A stretch of DNA of 64,000 bases from Candidatus Gastranaerophilales bacterium (GTDB lineage Bacteria; Cyanobacteriota; Vampirovibrionia; Gastranaerophilales; Gastranaerophilaceae), in NCBI GenBank assembly GCA_944324305.1, contig CALUVV010000009.1, positions 39,829-103,828 of the forward strand. The letters run 5' to 3'. The notes beneath the pieces were generated by a model. It ran no database searches and was not told the DNA's origin. It saw only the letters and a list, made by a program, of their open reading frames with translations. The position numbers and the translations under genes are program-made. Positions 33,969 to 41,631 of this stretch are shown here, piece after piece. The first letter of the stretch is position 1. The number at the start of each line of letters is the position of its first letter.

Positions 33969-35819
33969 ATGAACAATGTAATTTTGACCGACAACAAAGT
34001 TGTCAATTTAGACTCTGCTAAAAGAGCTTTTATGTCCAATCCTGTTGCGTCCGATAGAGATGCAAATTTGAATTTGGTTGAAGGATACTTGAAACAATTG
34101 GATTGGAAAGTTAATGAAAATTCAAATATGTCTTATTCAATTCAGGGCTTAAACAATTATATAGCTTCTGAAATCAGCAAGCAGTACTGGCTGAACAGGA
34201 TTTATCCCGCTGAAGTCAGAAATGCTCATCTTAACGGAGATATACATATACATGATTTGAATATTATTTCTGTTTATTGTGTCGGTTGGGATTTAAAGGA
34301 CTTGTTAACGGAAGGTTTTACGGGTGTAAAAGGAAAGATTGAAAGTGCTCCTGCAAAACATTTCAGAACAGCGTTAGGACAGATTGTAAATTTTATGTAC
34401 ACTATGCAGGGAGAAGCCGCAGGTGCACAGGCTTTTTCAAACTTTGATACACTGCTTGCTCCGTTTATAAGCTATGATAATCTTGATTACAAACAGGTTA
34501 AACAGGCAGTACAGGAATTTGTTTTCAATATGAATGTTCCGACCCGCGTCGGTTTTCAAACTCCTTTTACCAATATTACAATGGATTTAACGGTTCCTTC
34601 TTACTATGCGGATCAGCCTGTTATTATCGGCGGTGAATTGCAGGAACGTACATATAAAGAATTCCAAAAAGAAATGGATATTCTTAATAAAGCATTCTTT
34701 GAAGTTATGATGGAAGGCGACAATTCCGGTCGGGTATTTACTTTCCCTATTCCTACTTATAATATTACAAAGGATTTTGACTGGGACAACAAAAATATTG
34801 AAGGTTTGTGGGAGATGGCTGCTAAATACGGAATTCCGTACTTCTCAAACTTTATTAATTCAGATATGTCCCCAGAAGATGCACGCTCAATGTGCTGCCG
34901 TTTAAGAATTGATAACAGGGAGCTTGAATACAGAGGCGGCGGTTTGTTCGGCTCAAATCCTCTTACAGGTTCTGTGGGAGTTGTAACAATTAATCTCCCA
35001 AAACTTGCGGAAATTTCTAAAACCAAAGGAGAATTCCTCGAAAAACTTTCTCAAAAAATGGAAATCGCCAAAGAAAGCCTTGAGATTAAGCGTAAGCTGC
35101 TGGAAGATTTGACAGACAAAGATTTATATCCTTATACAAAATTCTATTTGAGAGATATTAAGGCACGTTTCGGAATTTACTGGAAAAACCATTTTTCAAC
35201 AATCGGTTTGATTGGCATGAACGAGGCTTGTTTGAACCTTCTCGGAGATGATATCGGAAGCTTTAGAGGCAAGCAGTTTGCACTTGACGTAATGGACTTT
35301 ATGAGAGCTAAAATCGTTGAATTCCAAAAGGAAACCGGTAATAATTATAACCTTGAAGCAACTCCGGGTGAAGGTACATCTTACAGATTAGCTAAACTTG
35401 ATAAAGAAAAATACGCTTACTATACAAATTCCACACAGCTGCCCGTAAATTATACGGATGATATATTTGAAGTTCTTGATCATCAGGATGATTTGCAGAC
35501 AAAATATACAGGCGGTACTGTAGTCCATATCTATGCGGGTGAACGAATTCAAAGTACGGAAACTATGAAAAATCTTGTTAAAAAGATTTGTAATAATTAC
35601 CATCTGCCTTATTTTACATTCTCGCCGACTTTCAGTATATGTCCTAACCATGGCTATGTTGCAGGTGAACATTTTACCTGCCCTGATTGCGGCGCGTCAT
35701 GTGAAGTTTATTCACGTGTTGTAGGTTATATAAGACCTGTACAGCAGTGGAATAAAGGCAAAAAGAAAGAATTTTCGGACAGAAAAGAATTTGTAATAGG
35801 GGAATGCCAATGCAAATAG
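33969..35819 (+). CDS. nrdD: Anaerobic (class III) ribonucleoside-triphosphate reductase
   Basis: Glycyl-radical enzyme reducing ribonucleotides in the absence of oxygen, without cobalamin. 616 aa from ATG 33969, chosen over ATG 33960 because GGGAG lies 11 nt before it but only 2 nt before the first ATG. No N-terminal ATP-cone is visible, so overall allosteric control by dATP may be absent. Motifs: DIHIHDLNI, FQTPFTNITMDL, MCCRLRIDNRE (active-site region), the C-terminal zinc site CPNHGY...CPDCG, and the glycyl-radical loop RVVGYIRPVQQWNKGK with Gly586. The Thermotoga-like RPVQQWN form differs from E. coli RVCGYLG. It overlaps the activase gene by 10 nt and is governed by a cobalamin riboswitch. 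Confidence 0.97.
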   Translation: MNNVILTDNKVVNLDSAKRAFMSNPVASDRDANLNLVEGYLKQLDWKVNENSNMSYSIQGLNNYIASEISKQYWLNRIYPAEVRNAHLNGDIHIHDLNIISVYCVGWDLKDLLTEGFTGVKGKIESAPAKHFRTALGQIVNFMYTMQGEAAGAQAFSNFDTLLAPFISYDNLDYKQVKQAVQEFVFNMNVPTRVGFQTPFTNITMDLTVPSYYADQPVIIGGELQERTYKEFQKEMDILNKAFFEVMMEGDNSGRVFTFPIPTYNITKDFDWDNKNIEGLWEMAAKYGIPYFSNFINSDMSPEDARSMCCRLRIDNRELEYRGGGLFGSNPLTGSVGVVTINLPKLAEISKTKGEFLEKLSQKMEIAKESLEIKRKLLEDLTDKDLYPYTKFYLRDIKARFGIYWKNHFSTIGLIGMNEACLNLLGDDIGSFRGKQFALDVMDFMRAKIVEFQKETGNNYNLEATPGEGTSYRLAKLDKEKYAYYTNSTQLPVNYTDDIFEVLDHQDDLQTKYTGGTVVHIYAGERIQSTETMKNLVKKICNNYHLPYFTFSPTFSICPNHGYVAGEHFTCPDCGASCEVYSRVVGYIRPVQQWNKGKKKEFSDRKEFVIGECQCK

Positions 35820-36490
35820 GAGGAGTACAAAAAACTTCCCTTTTGGATTATCCCGATAAAATAAGCGCAATTGTTTTTACATACGGATGTAATTTCAGAT
35901 GCGGTTATTGCCACAATCCTGAATTAATTGTAATGAAAAAAGAGCCGGCATGGACAAGTGCCGGTTTTTTTGAATTTTTAAATTCCAGAAAAGGGAAACT
36001 TGACGGAATTGTTATTACAGGCGGTGAACCCTGTCTGCAAAACGGATTAACTGATTTTATCAAACAAATAAAAAATATGGGATTTCTGGTCAAACTTGAC
36101 ACAAACGGAACATTTCCGCAAATTTTAAAAGAAGTTTTACCTTTTGTTGATTATGTTGCAATGGATATTAAAGCTCCGCTTTACAAATATAAGGATGTTA
36201 CTCAGGTTAATATTGACACGGAAAAGATTAAAGAAAGTATAAATATTATTATGAATTCAGGAGTTGACTATGAATTCAGGACAACCGTTGTTAAATCACA
36301 GCTTGATAAAAAAGATTTTATTGCAATAGGCGAACTTATTAAGGGGGCTAAAAAATACTATTTACAAAAATTCATACCTTCAAAAACTCTTGATAAAAGA
36401 TTAATGAACGAAAAAACTTATTCAGACAAAGAATTTTCTGATATAGTTGATATTTTGTCTTTATATACCAAGAATGTTTCGTTCAGGTAA
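35810..36490 (+). CDS. nrdG: Anaerobic ribonucleotide reductase activating enzyme (radical SAM)
   Basis: Installs the glycyl radical on NrdD using S-adenosylmethionine and a [4Fe-4S] cluster. The cluster motif is CNFRCGYC (Cx3Cx2C), with GGEP as SAM-binding motif and LDTNGTFP and YVAMDIKAP typical of this subfamily. About 226 aa, longer than E. coli NrdG (about 154) and like the NrdG/PflA-type activases paired with the RPVQQWN NrdD class. ATG 35810 is chosen because AGGGGA (35798-35803) is 6 nt upstream; ATG 35804 is only one nt from it. The gene overlaps nrdD, so translation is coupled. Confidence 0.95.
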   Translation: MQIGGVQKTSLLDYPDKISAIVFTYGCNFRCGYCHNPELIVMKKEPAWTSAGFFEFLNSRKGKLDGIVITGGEPCLQNGLTDFIKQIKNMGFLVKLDTNGTFPQILKEVLPFVDYVAMDIKAPLYKYKDVTQVNIDTEKIKESINIIMNSGVDYEFRTTVVKSQLDKKDFIAIGELIKGAKKYYLQKFIPSKTLDKRLMNEKTYSDKEFSDIVDILSLYTKNVSFR

Positions 36491-36549
36491 TTTATATCTT
36501 GAAAATAAAAAAAATATAGTTTATAATGTAAAAAACAAGGAGTGAAAGT

Positions 36550-38634
36550 ATGAAAATTTCAGTATGTGACTGTGGCACAAAAGTGTCACGGATTAATGTT
36601 GGTGAATTCGGGGGGGGGGCGCCTCTAAGCCTTAGCAAACGGGCTTTTACAGCGTTCACTCTGGCAGAAATGATGGTTGTGATGCTCATAATGAGCATAA
36701 TTTTAGCTGCCATGGCTCCCGTAATGACGACCCGTAGTAAATCGGACAGTTCGTCCCCGTGGCGTTATTCTCCGGAGAACTTATCCGATGCCTATTTCGG
36801 TGCAGGCGAAAGCCAGATAGCATTGATAGGCCAGCCTAATAAATTGGAAACTGATGACGCAGCTCGTTTAATATTGAATACAAGTTCTTCATTACCAATC
36901 CATTTGTCCTTTAAACGTGACAATACCACTGTCGGCCGTTTGCAGTTTGTAGATACTAACCTGGTTTTAGGCAGCGGCAGTATGGACCATTTAACAACTG
37001 GCGGCAGTAATAACATCAGTATCGGTCCCAACAATTTAACTCAAGTAACAAGCGGCGACAGTAATATTGCTATCGGCGATAATGCTCTAATATCAAACAC
37101 AAGCGGCAGAAGTAATATCGGTATCGGTACAACTCTTTCAAGTAATGTAGATGGCAATAATAATGTCGCCGTTGGTGATGATGCCTTAACCAAAGCAAAC
37201 AGTACCTGGAATGTCGCTATCGGGAAGAATGCTTATGAGTTAGGTACGGGAGGCAGCAATACCATAGTTGGCGGCGATGCCATGTCTGAAGGAAGCGGAA
37301 CAAATAACGTTGCTGTCGGCACCAATTCTTTATGGTACGGTAACGGCGACGGCAATGTAGCTGTGGGAGCCAATTCTAATTATAAAGATACAACCTTAAC
37401 AACTTTTACTAATAGTACTGCTGTCGGTTTTTCATCATATGCAAGCGGTGACAGTGCAACCTCTATCGGTTATTTGTCCACAGCTAGTGCACCAACCTCT
37501 ATAGCAATCGGTTCATCTGCGACCGCATCAGATACTGATACAATAGCTATCGGTAATAGTGTTACAGCTGATGGTGAAAGTGCTATAGCCATAGGTAGTA
37601 ATGAGGTAACCCATACCACTCAGGCTCTAGCAGATAAATCTCTGGCAATAGGAGATGGTGCTTATGCATCCGGAGAGTATTCAATAGCTTTTGGTGCAAC
37701 TACAGAGGCATTAGGAACAAGAAATATATCAATAGGAAATAATGCATCAACATCAAATACTGATACTATAGCTATAGGCGTCCAATCACAAACTTCAGGC
37801 TCATCAAGTGTAGCAATCGGACAAAACAGTGTTGTAACTGGCGGTAATTATTCAGCAGCCTTAGGTTATTTTTCAGATGCAAGCGGTCACAGTGCTGTAG
37901 CTATCGGTAATAATGCAAAGGCTGTTAATAATTATACTACTGCAATCGGAGCAAATGCTTGCCGGTATGTAACAGGGACTAATAAGACCTGTATAGGTGC
38001 TAATTCTGGACCTTCCGATCCCGCCCAGCGTTCAGATTCTTCAACTGAAAGCCTATATTTCGGTTCAGCAGGCACCTTCGTACGTAAAGACGGCCGATAC
38101 AATTCAGCAGTTAATTCTATATTGGAACTTCATAAACGCGGAGATTATGCTGTGGCCGTAGTTAATGCCGATTTTGTAATTCGAGGCGATTTAATAACTA
38201 TGCCTCGTAAGAAATCTGGCGGCCGCGATGCTCGTTATGGGGGTATGAGGACAAAGTACATTGATAACCAGATAGAATTTGATAATATAGGTGATCCAAC
38301 TGAAAGCTTTTTCTCTGATCGTCGTTTAAAATATGTTGGAAAAGAGAACCTTTCAGGTTTGAAAAAAATACGCCAATTAAAGGTTTTTAATTATACGTTT
38401 AAAAAAGACGAAACAAAAACACCTCATGTCGGTGTAATCGCACAGGATTTGCAAAAAGTCTTTCCCGATGCAGTCAAAAAAGGTACAGACGGATTTTTAA
38501 CAATCCGTTTTGAAGATATGTTCTATGCAATGATAAATGCAATCAAAGAACTCGATACCCGCATGAGCGCGCTGGAAAAGGAAAATCAGGAGCTGAAAGC
38601 GCGTATAGAAAGATTAGAAGCAAAGATTAAATAA
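36550..38634 (+). CDS. Chimeric surface fibre: prepilin N-terminus, YadA-type head repeats, S74 chaperone C-terminus
   Basis: 694 aa, apparently secreted and surface-exposed. Residues 1-35 are a long leader that includes a G10-encoded GGG. FTLAEMMVVMLIMSIILAAMAP (starting F36, Glu at 40) is a type IV pilin N-terminal helix with prepilin peptidase site. From about 120 to 500 the chain is a string of YadA/Hia-like head repeats such as NVAVGTNSL, SIAIGSSATASDTDTIAIGN and HSAVAIGNNA. Residues 589-694 form an intramolecular chaperone/peptidase S74 domain: SDRRLK (likely Ser/Asp/Lys self-cleavage site), GVIAQDLQKVFPDAV, and a trimerising coiled coil (MSALEKENQELKARIERLEA). Head plus S74 suggests a homotrimer, as in phage tail fibres. 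AAGGAG precedes the ATG. Ligand unknown. Confidence 0.88.
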   Translation: MKISVCDCGTKVSRINVGEFGGGAPLSLSKRAFTAFTLAEMMVVMLIMSIILAAMAPVMTTRSKSDSSSPWRYSPENLSDAYFGAGESQIALIGQPNKLETDDAARLILNTSSSLPIHLSFKRDNTTVGRLQFVDTNLVLGSGSMDHLTTGGSNNISIGPNNLTQVTSGDSNIAIGDNALISNTSGRSNIGIGTTLSSNVDGNNNVAVGDDALTKANSTWNVAIGKNAYELGTGGSNTIVGGDAMSEGSGTNNVAVGTNSLWYGNGDGNVAVGANSNYKDTTLTTFTNSTAVGFSSYASGDSATSIGYLSTASAPTSIAIGSSATASDTDTIAIGNSVTADGESAIAIGSNEVTHTTQALADKSLAIGDGAYASGEYSIAFGATTEALGTRNISIGNNASTSNTDTIAIGVQSQTSGSSSVAIGQNSVVTGGNYSAALGYFSDASGHSAVAIGNNAKAVNNYTTAIGANACRYVTGTNKTCIGANSGPSDPAQRSDSSTESLYFGSAGTFVRKDGRYNSAVNSILELHKRGDYAVAVVNADFVIRGDLITMPRKKSGGRDARYGGMRTKYIDNQIEFDNIGDPTESFFSDRRLKYVGKENLSGLKKIRQLKVFNYTFKKDETKTPHVGVIAQDLQKVFPDAVKKGTDGFLTIRFEDMFYAMINAIKELDTRMSALEKENQELKARIERLEAKIK
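36610..36619. repeat. In-frame G10 tract in the chimeric fibre gene
   Basis: Ten G between start codon and prepilin cleavage site. Loss of one G leads to a TAA two codons after the tract; gain of one leads to TAG shortly after. The gene is ON at ten. Confidence 0.9.
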
Positions 38635-38687
38635 AAAAATATTATGAAAAGTAAGCTGCCATATAGGCTGCTTATCTTTCATTCCTT

Positions 38688-38722
38688 CTCCCGCTTAAAT
38701 AAAAGCGGGAGTTTTTCTTTTT
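38688..38722 (+). terminator. Terminator after the chimeric fibre gene
   Basis: CTCCCGCTT / AAGCGGGAG arms (38688-38696, 38703-38711) followed by a T-run. A second smaller hairpin (GTAAGC...GCTTA) precedes it. Confidence 0.85.
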
Positions 38723-38763
38723 TATTTTCCTGTAACTTTTCTTAAAATTAACCTTTCAGGTAT

Positions 38764-38792
38764 TTGAATATTTACTGTTACTGGAGTAGAAT
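38764..38792 (+). promoter_or_regulatory. Promoter of the acyltransferase gene, probably leaderless
   Basis: TTGAAT (38764-38769), 17-nt spacer, TAGAAT (38787-38792). The ATG at 38799 is 7 nt after the -10 box and no Shine-Dalgarno is present. Confidence 0.6.
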
Positions 38793-38798
38793 TAATTT

Positions 38799-39623
38799 AT
38801 GGCAGTTGAGGAACAATTATATTCTGACATCCCCCCTACAAAGCTTAGGAATAAGGAGGAGAAATTTAAACCGGCGAAAACAAGCAGGTTCTGGCTGTGG
38901 GTTGCAAGCATGTTTTTCTTTAATATGCTTCAAAACCGTTTTTATGCATTCAGATACAGAGGAGCTGAAAATTATTTCGACGGTGACACAAAAGTCCCGA
39001 CTATTTTATTTGCACCGCATTGTAACTGGTGGGACGGAATTGTATTTTACAATATTACTCACAGAATTTTTCATAAAGAAATTCGTTTAATGGTTGAGGA
39101 ACTTAACAGATTTCCTTTATTAAGACGCGGCGGAGCGTATTCTGTTAATAAAAAATCTCCGCAATCAGCTATGAAAGCTTTGCAGTATTCTGTTGATGTT
39201 GTGGGTGATTTGAGAAATATGCTTTGTATTTTTCCGCAAGGTATTATCAGACCTCCGCATTTCAGACCTATCGAATTTCAAACAGGACTGGCTTATATTG
39301 CTCAAAATGCAGTTAAACGTTACGGCAGAGTTAACCTTATTCCTGTGGCAATAGATTATTGTTTCTTTAGAGACAACAGACCGGAAGTTATTGTGGAATT
39401 CGGTAAAAGAATTGAGTTGTCATCTGATATGAGACTTGACAGAAAAGAATTAACTCATATGTTTGAGCATGCGCTTGAATATGTTTGTAATAATCAGTTT
39501 AAAGAAATTTCGCAAGGTGATATTACAAAATATAATATTCTTTTTAAACAGCATTTAAAATGGTACAGAAGAATTGAACAAAGATTAAAAAGTATTGATC
39601 TTCCGCCTGTATCAGGTGTATAA
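38799..39623 (+). CDS. PlsC-like 1-acyl-glycerol-phosphate acyltransferase family protein
   Basis: Family members transfer fatty acyl groups to glycerolipid or related acceptors at the inner membrane. 274 aa. The HX4D catalytic motif is PHCNWWDG (His and Asp intact), and motif III is FPQGIIRPP, where Gln replaces the usual Glu of FPEG. A hydrophobic segment near residues 30-45 (FWLWVASMFFFNML) could anchor it. The acceptor is unknown; FPQG variants occur in bacterial acyltransferases acting on non-standard lipids. Probably a leaderless mRNA. Ends at a bidirectional terminator. Confidence 0.8.
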   Translation: MAVEEQLYSDIPPTKLRNKEEKFKPAKTSRFWLWVASMFFFNMLQNRFYAFRYRGAENYFDGDTKVPTILFAPHCNWWDGIVFYNITHRIFHKEIRLMVEELNRFPLLRRGGAYSVNKKSPQSAMKALQYSVDVVGDLRNMLCIFPQGIIRPPHFRPIEFQTGLAYIAQNAVKRYGRVNLIPVAIDYCFFRDNRPEVIVEFGKRIELSSDMRLDRKELTHMFEHALEYVCNNQFKEISQGDITKYNILFKQHLKWYRRIEQRLKSIDLPPVSGV

Positions 39624-39627
39624 ATAT

Positions 39628-39660
39628 TAAAAAAAGGCCGGAATAAAATCCGGCTTTTTA
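39628..39660. terminator. Bidirectional terminator between the acyltransferase and the third ASQAR gene
   Basis: AAAAAG(G)CCGGA / TCCGGCTTTTT arms around AATAAAA; A/T-runs on both sides serve both convergent genes. Confidence 0.75.
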
Positions 39661-41307
39661 TGCATTATATCTTTTAAAAGATTTTTCAATATTTTTTGAT
39701 ATAGTGTTCTTGACTGTATCATACTCTGTTGTTAGTGATGAAATTTCAGTATCAAGATTTTTCATTTTTAAGTCTAACGTTTCTTCTTTTGCATTTAATT
39801 TAGCTTTTTCTGTCTGATATTTAGCTTCTGCCTGAGCGATGGCCGTGTCGTCTGAGATTTCTTTAATATATGCATCAGTAGAATAATTACCCTGATAATA
39901 GTAACCGTCATCTTTCATTTTGGATATATACAGCATACCGCTTTGAAGCATTTCTTTTAGATATTCATTGTCGTCAATTTTGTTATTTTCTGTCCATCCG
40001 TTTGCACATATTTGATTGAACAGAGCATCATAGAATGTTGCCTGGCCCAAATCGTCACTGGAAACTTCAGAACCTGTTTTAATTGTAAATTCATATAATG
40101 TATCATTTGTTACAAGCTTGTTATCTTCTAACTTACCTGCTGAAACCTGATATTTCGGACTTCCGTCTGTATCCTTTTGTGAAACACCGCTCATTGCTTT
40201 TGCAAATAATGTCAAATAAGCCTGTGCCAAATTATTCAGGTTAATTGAACCTTGTGAGTGACGTTTTTTTACTGCAACGTGTGCACCGTGTTGGGTAACG
40301 CTTGAAAATCCCATATAATTTTGGTTATTAGCTTGTTCTTCATTTCTGAATTTGTGAGTACGATGAGCTGTCCCTTTGTGATTTGCAATATTGTATATAG
40401 GGGGAGTTGAACTGCCATCGTCGCCTGTATTTAAAATTAATTTTACAATTTCTTCATTTGCATAATCAAAGGCTGCCTGAGTTCCTGCATCAATATTTAA
40501 TACGCTGCCTAATGTTTCTTCCAGCCAAGGTACGAATGATTCTATAAGATAATTTGAAATTATCTTAGCTTCTTCATTTACGTTTTTACTTCCATTACCG
40601 CCTTGGAAGGATAATGAAATTTCTTTTGTATTTGTTAATAAATCATAAATATTAATATCATAAGTGTCTTGACTTGTATCATTTCTGATATCGTCCGGAT
40701 TTTCTATCCATGATTTTCTATCATCACCTTCAGGTATCGGATTTGAAAAATTGAACTGATTTGTGCAATTTTCTTTTAAATAATCAACTAAATCATTTAT
40801 ATTTCCTGAAGTTGTTGTTACTGCAACGGTAGCACCACCGCCAAAACCTGCTTGCTGGTTATATGGCAAGCTTAATATTTTTTCGGCAGTATTCTTTGTA
40901 AGTAAACCGCTGGTGTATAAACCTTCGATAAATGCATTACGCATGCCTTCAGATGGCAATGTGCCTAATCCTTCCTGCGGAATGCCTGCTGCACGGGCAG
41001 CAGAAGCATATTTACTGTTTAATGTTACTCTGCCGAGTGCATCAGTTATTGTTGTCGGCAAGTAGTCATTTAATGTGGAAGGTGTCATTAAAAGACCATA
41101 AGACAACGGGGTTGTTGTATCTCCGGTGCCGTAATAATCATATACTAATTTGGTTTGATTTAATGAATTTTGATATTCGTTTGAAAGGTCGGAAAGCTCT
41201 CTTGCTAAAGCAATCTTTTGATGAGAAAGCTTCATAGAAGCATATTCACAGTCAGATTTCCTGCCTGTTATCGTTAATAATCTAGCTTGTCCTGCTGCTA
41301 ATCCCAT
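39658..41307 (-). CDS. ASQAR-motif coiled-coil protein, 549 aa (unknown function)
   Basis: Starts MGLAAGQARLLTITGRKSDC (the motif here is AAGQAR) followed by EYASMKLSHQKIALARELSD. The variable middle contains no recognised domain, though NIANHKGTAHRTHKF and TQHGAHVAVKKRHSQGS are basic patches. The C-terminal coil (AEAKYQTEKAKLNAKEETLD, LKMKNLDTEISSLTTEYD, ISKNIEKSFKRY) matches the paralogues at 2757 and 29731 closely. It is the largest of the set. TGAAAGGAAAA precedes the ATG. Monocistronic, with an upstream near-palindrome at 41404-41419. No transmembrane segment or Sec signal. Confidence 0.8.
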   Translation of the reverse strand: MGLAAGQARLLTITGRKSDCEYASMKLSHQKIALARELSDLSNEYQNSLNQTKLVYDYYGTGDTTTPLSYGLLMTPSTLNDYLPTTITDALGRVTLNSKYASAARAAGIPQEGLGTLPSEGMRNAFIEGLYTSGLLTKNTAEKILSLPYNQQAGFGGGATVAVTTTSGNINDLVDYLKENCTNQFNFSNPIPEGDDRKSWIENPDDIRNDTSQDTYDINIYDLLTNTKEISLSFQGGNGSKNVNEEAKIISNYLIESFVPWLEETLGSVLNIDAGTQAAFDYANEEIVKLILNTGDDGSSTPPIYNIANHKGTAHRTHKFRNEEQANNQNYMGFSSVTQHGAHVAVKKRHSQGSINLNNLAQAYLTLFAKAMSGVSQKDTDGSPKYQVSAGKLEDNKLVTNDTLYEFTIKTGSEVSSDDLGQATFYDALFNQICANGWTENNKIDDNEYLKEMLQSGMLYISKMKDDGYYYQGNYSTDAYIKEISDDTAIAQAEAKYQTEKAKLNAKEETLDLKMKNLDTEISSLTTEYDTVKNTISKNIEKSFKRYNA

Positions 41308-41403
41308 TGTTTAAGATTTTCCTTTCAAAACCAGTAACGTTCATGTAGTATTACGGAATTTCTGTATTTAAACTTTAAAAAACAGTCAGTTTATGTAACA
41401 TTT

Positions 41404-41419
41404 GTTTACAATTGTGAAA
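41404..41419. promoter_or_regulatory. Near-palindrome GTTTACAATTGTGAAA
   Basis: About 97-112 bp upstream of the start at 41307; resembles the elements at 4275 and 21171. TATGTAACATTT adjoins it. Confidence 0.3.
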
Positions 41420-41501
41420 TCAAGTGTAATCAAGCCCCTATTAAGTTATGTAAAATTACTACTTTTGTAATATAAACGATTGATGAGATTTTTTATAAAA
41501 G

Positions 41502-41510
41502 TGGTATAAT
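41502..41510 (+). promoter_or_regulatory. Extended -10 promoter of the Ycf45-like gene
   Basis: TGG-TATAAT, with a perfect -10 at 41505-41510. A leader of about 115 nt follows before ATG 41632; I see no riboswitch in it. The rest of the 324-bp intergenic region (41308-41631) holds the near-palindrome and nothing else recognised. Confidence 0.55.
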
Positions 41511-41631
41511 ATAAGTAGAAGGATGAATTGAAAATTAAATTTATAAATTAGTTTCGCAGCGGGTGCGGAATTGTTATCAGCCGGTAATTATTTTGTTATA
41601 TATACAAAATATCAGAAAGGCAGAAAAGAAA

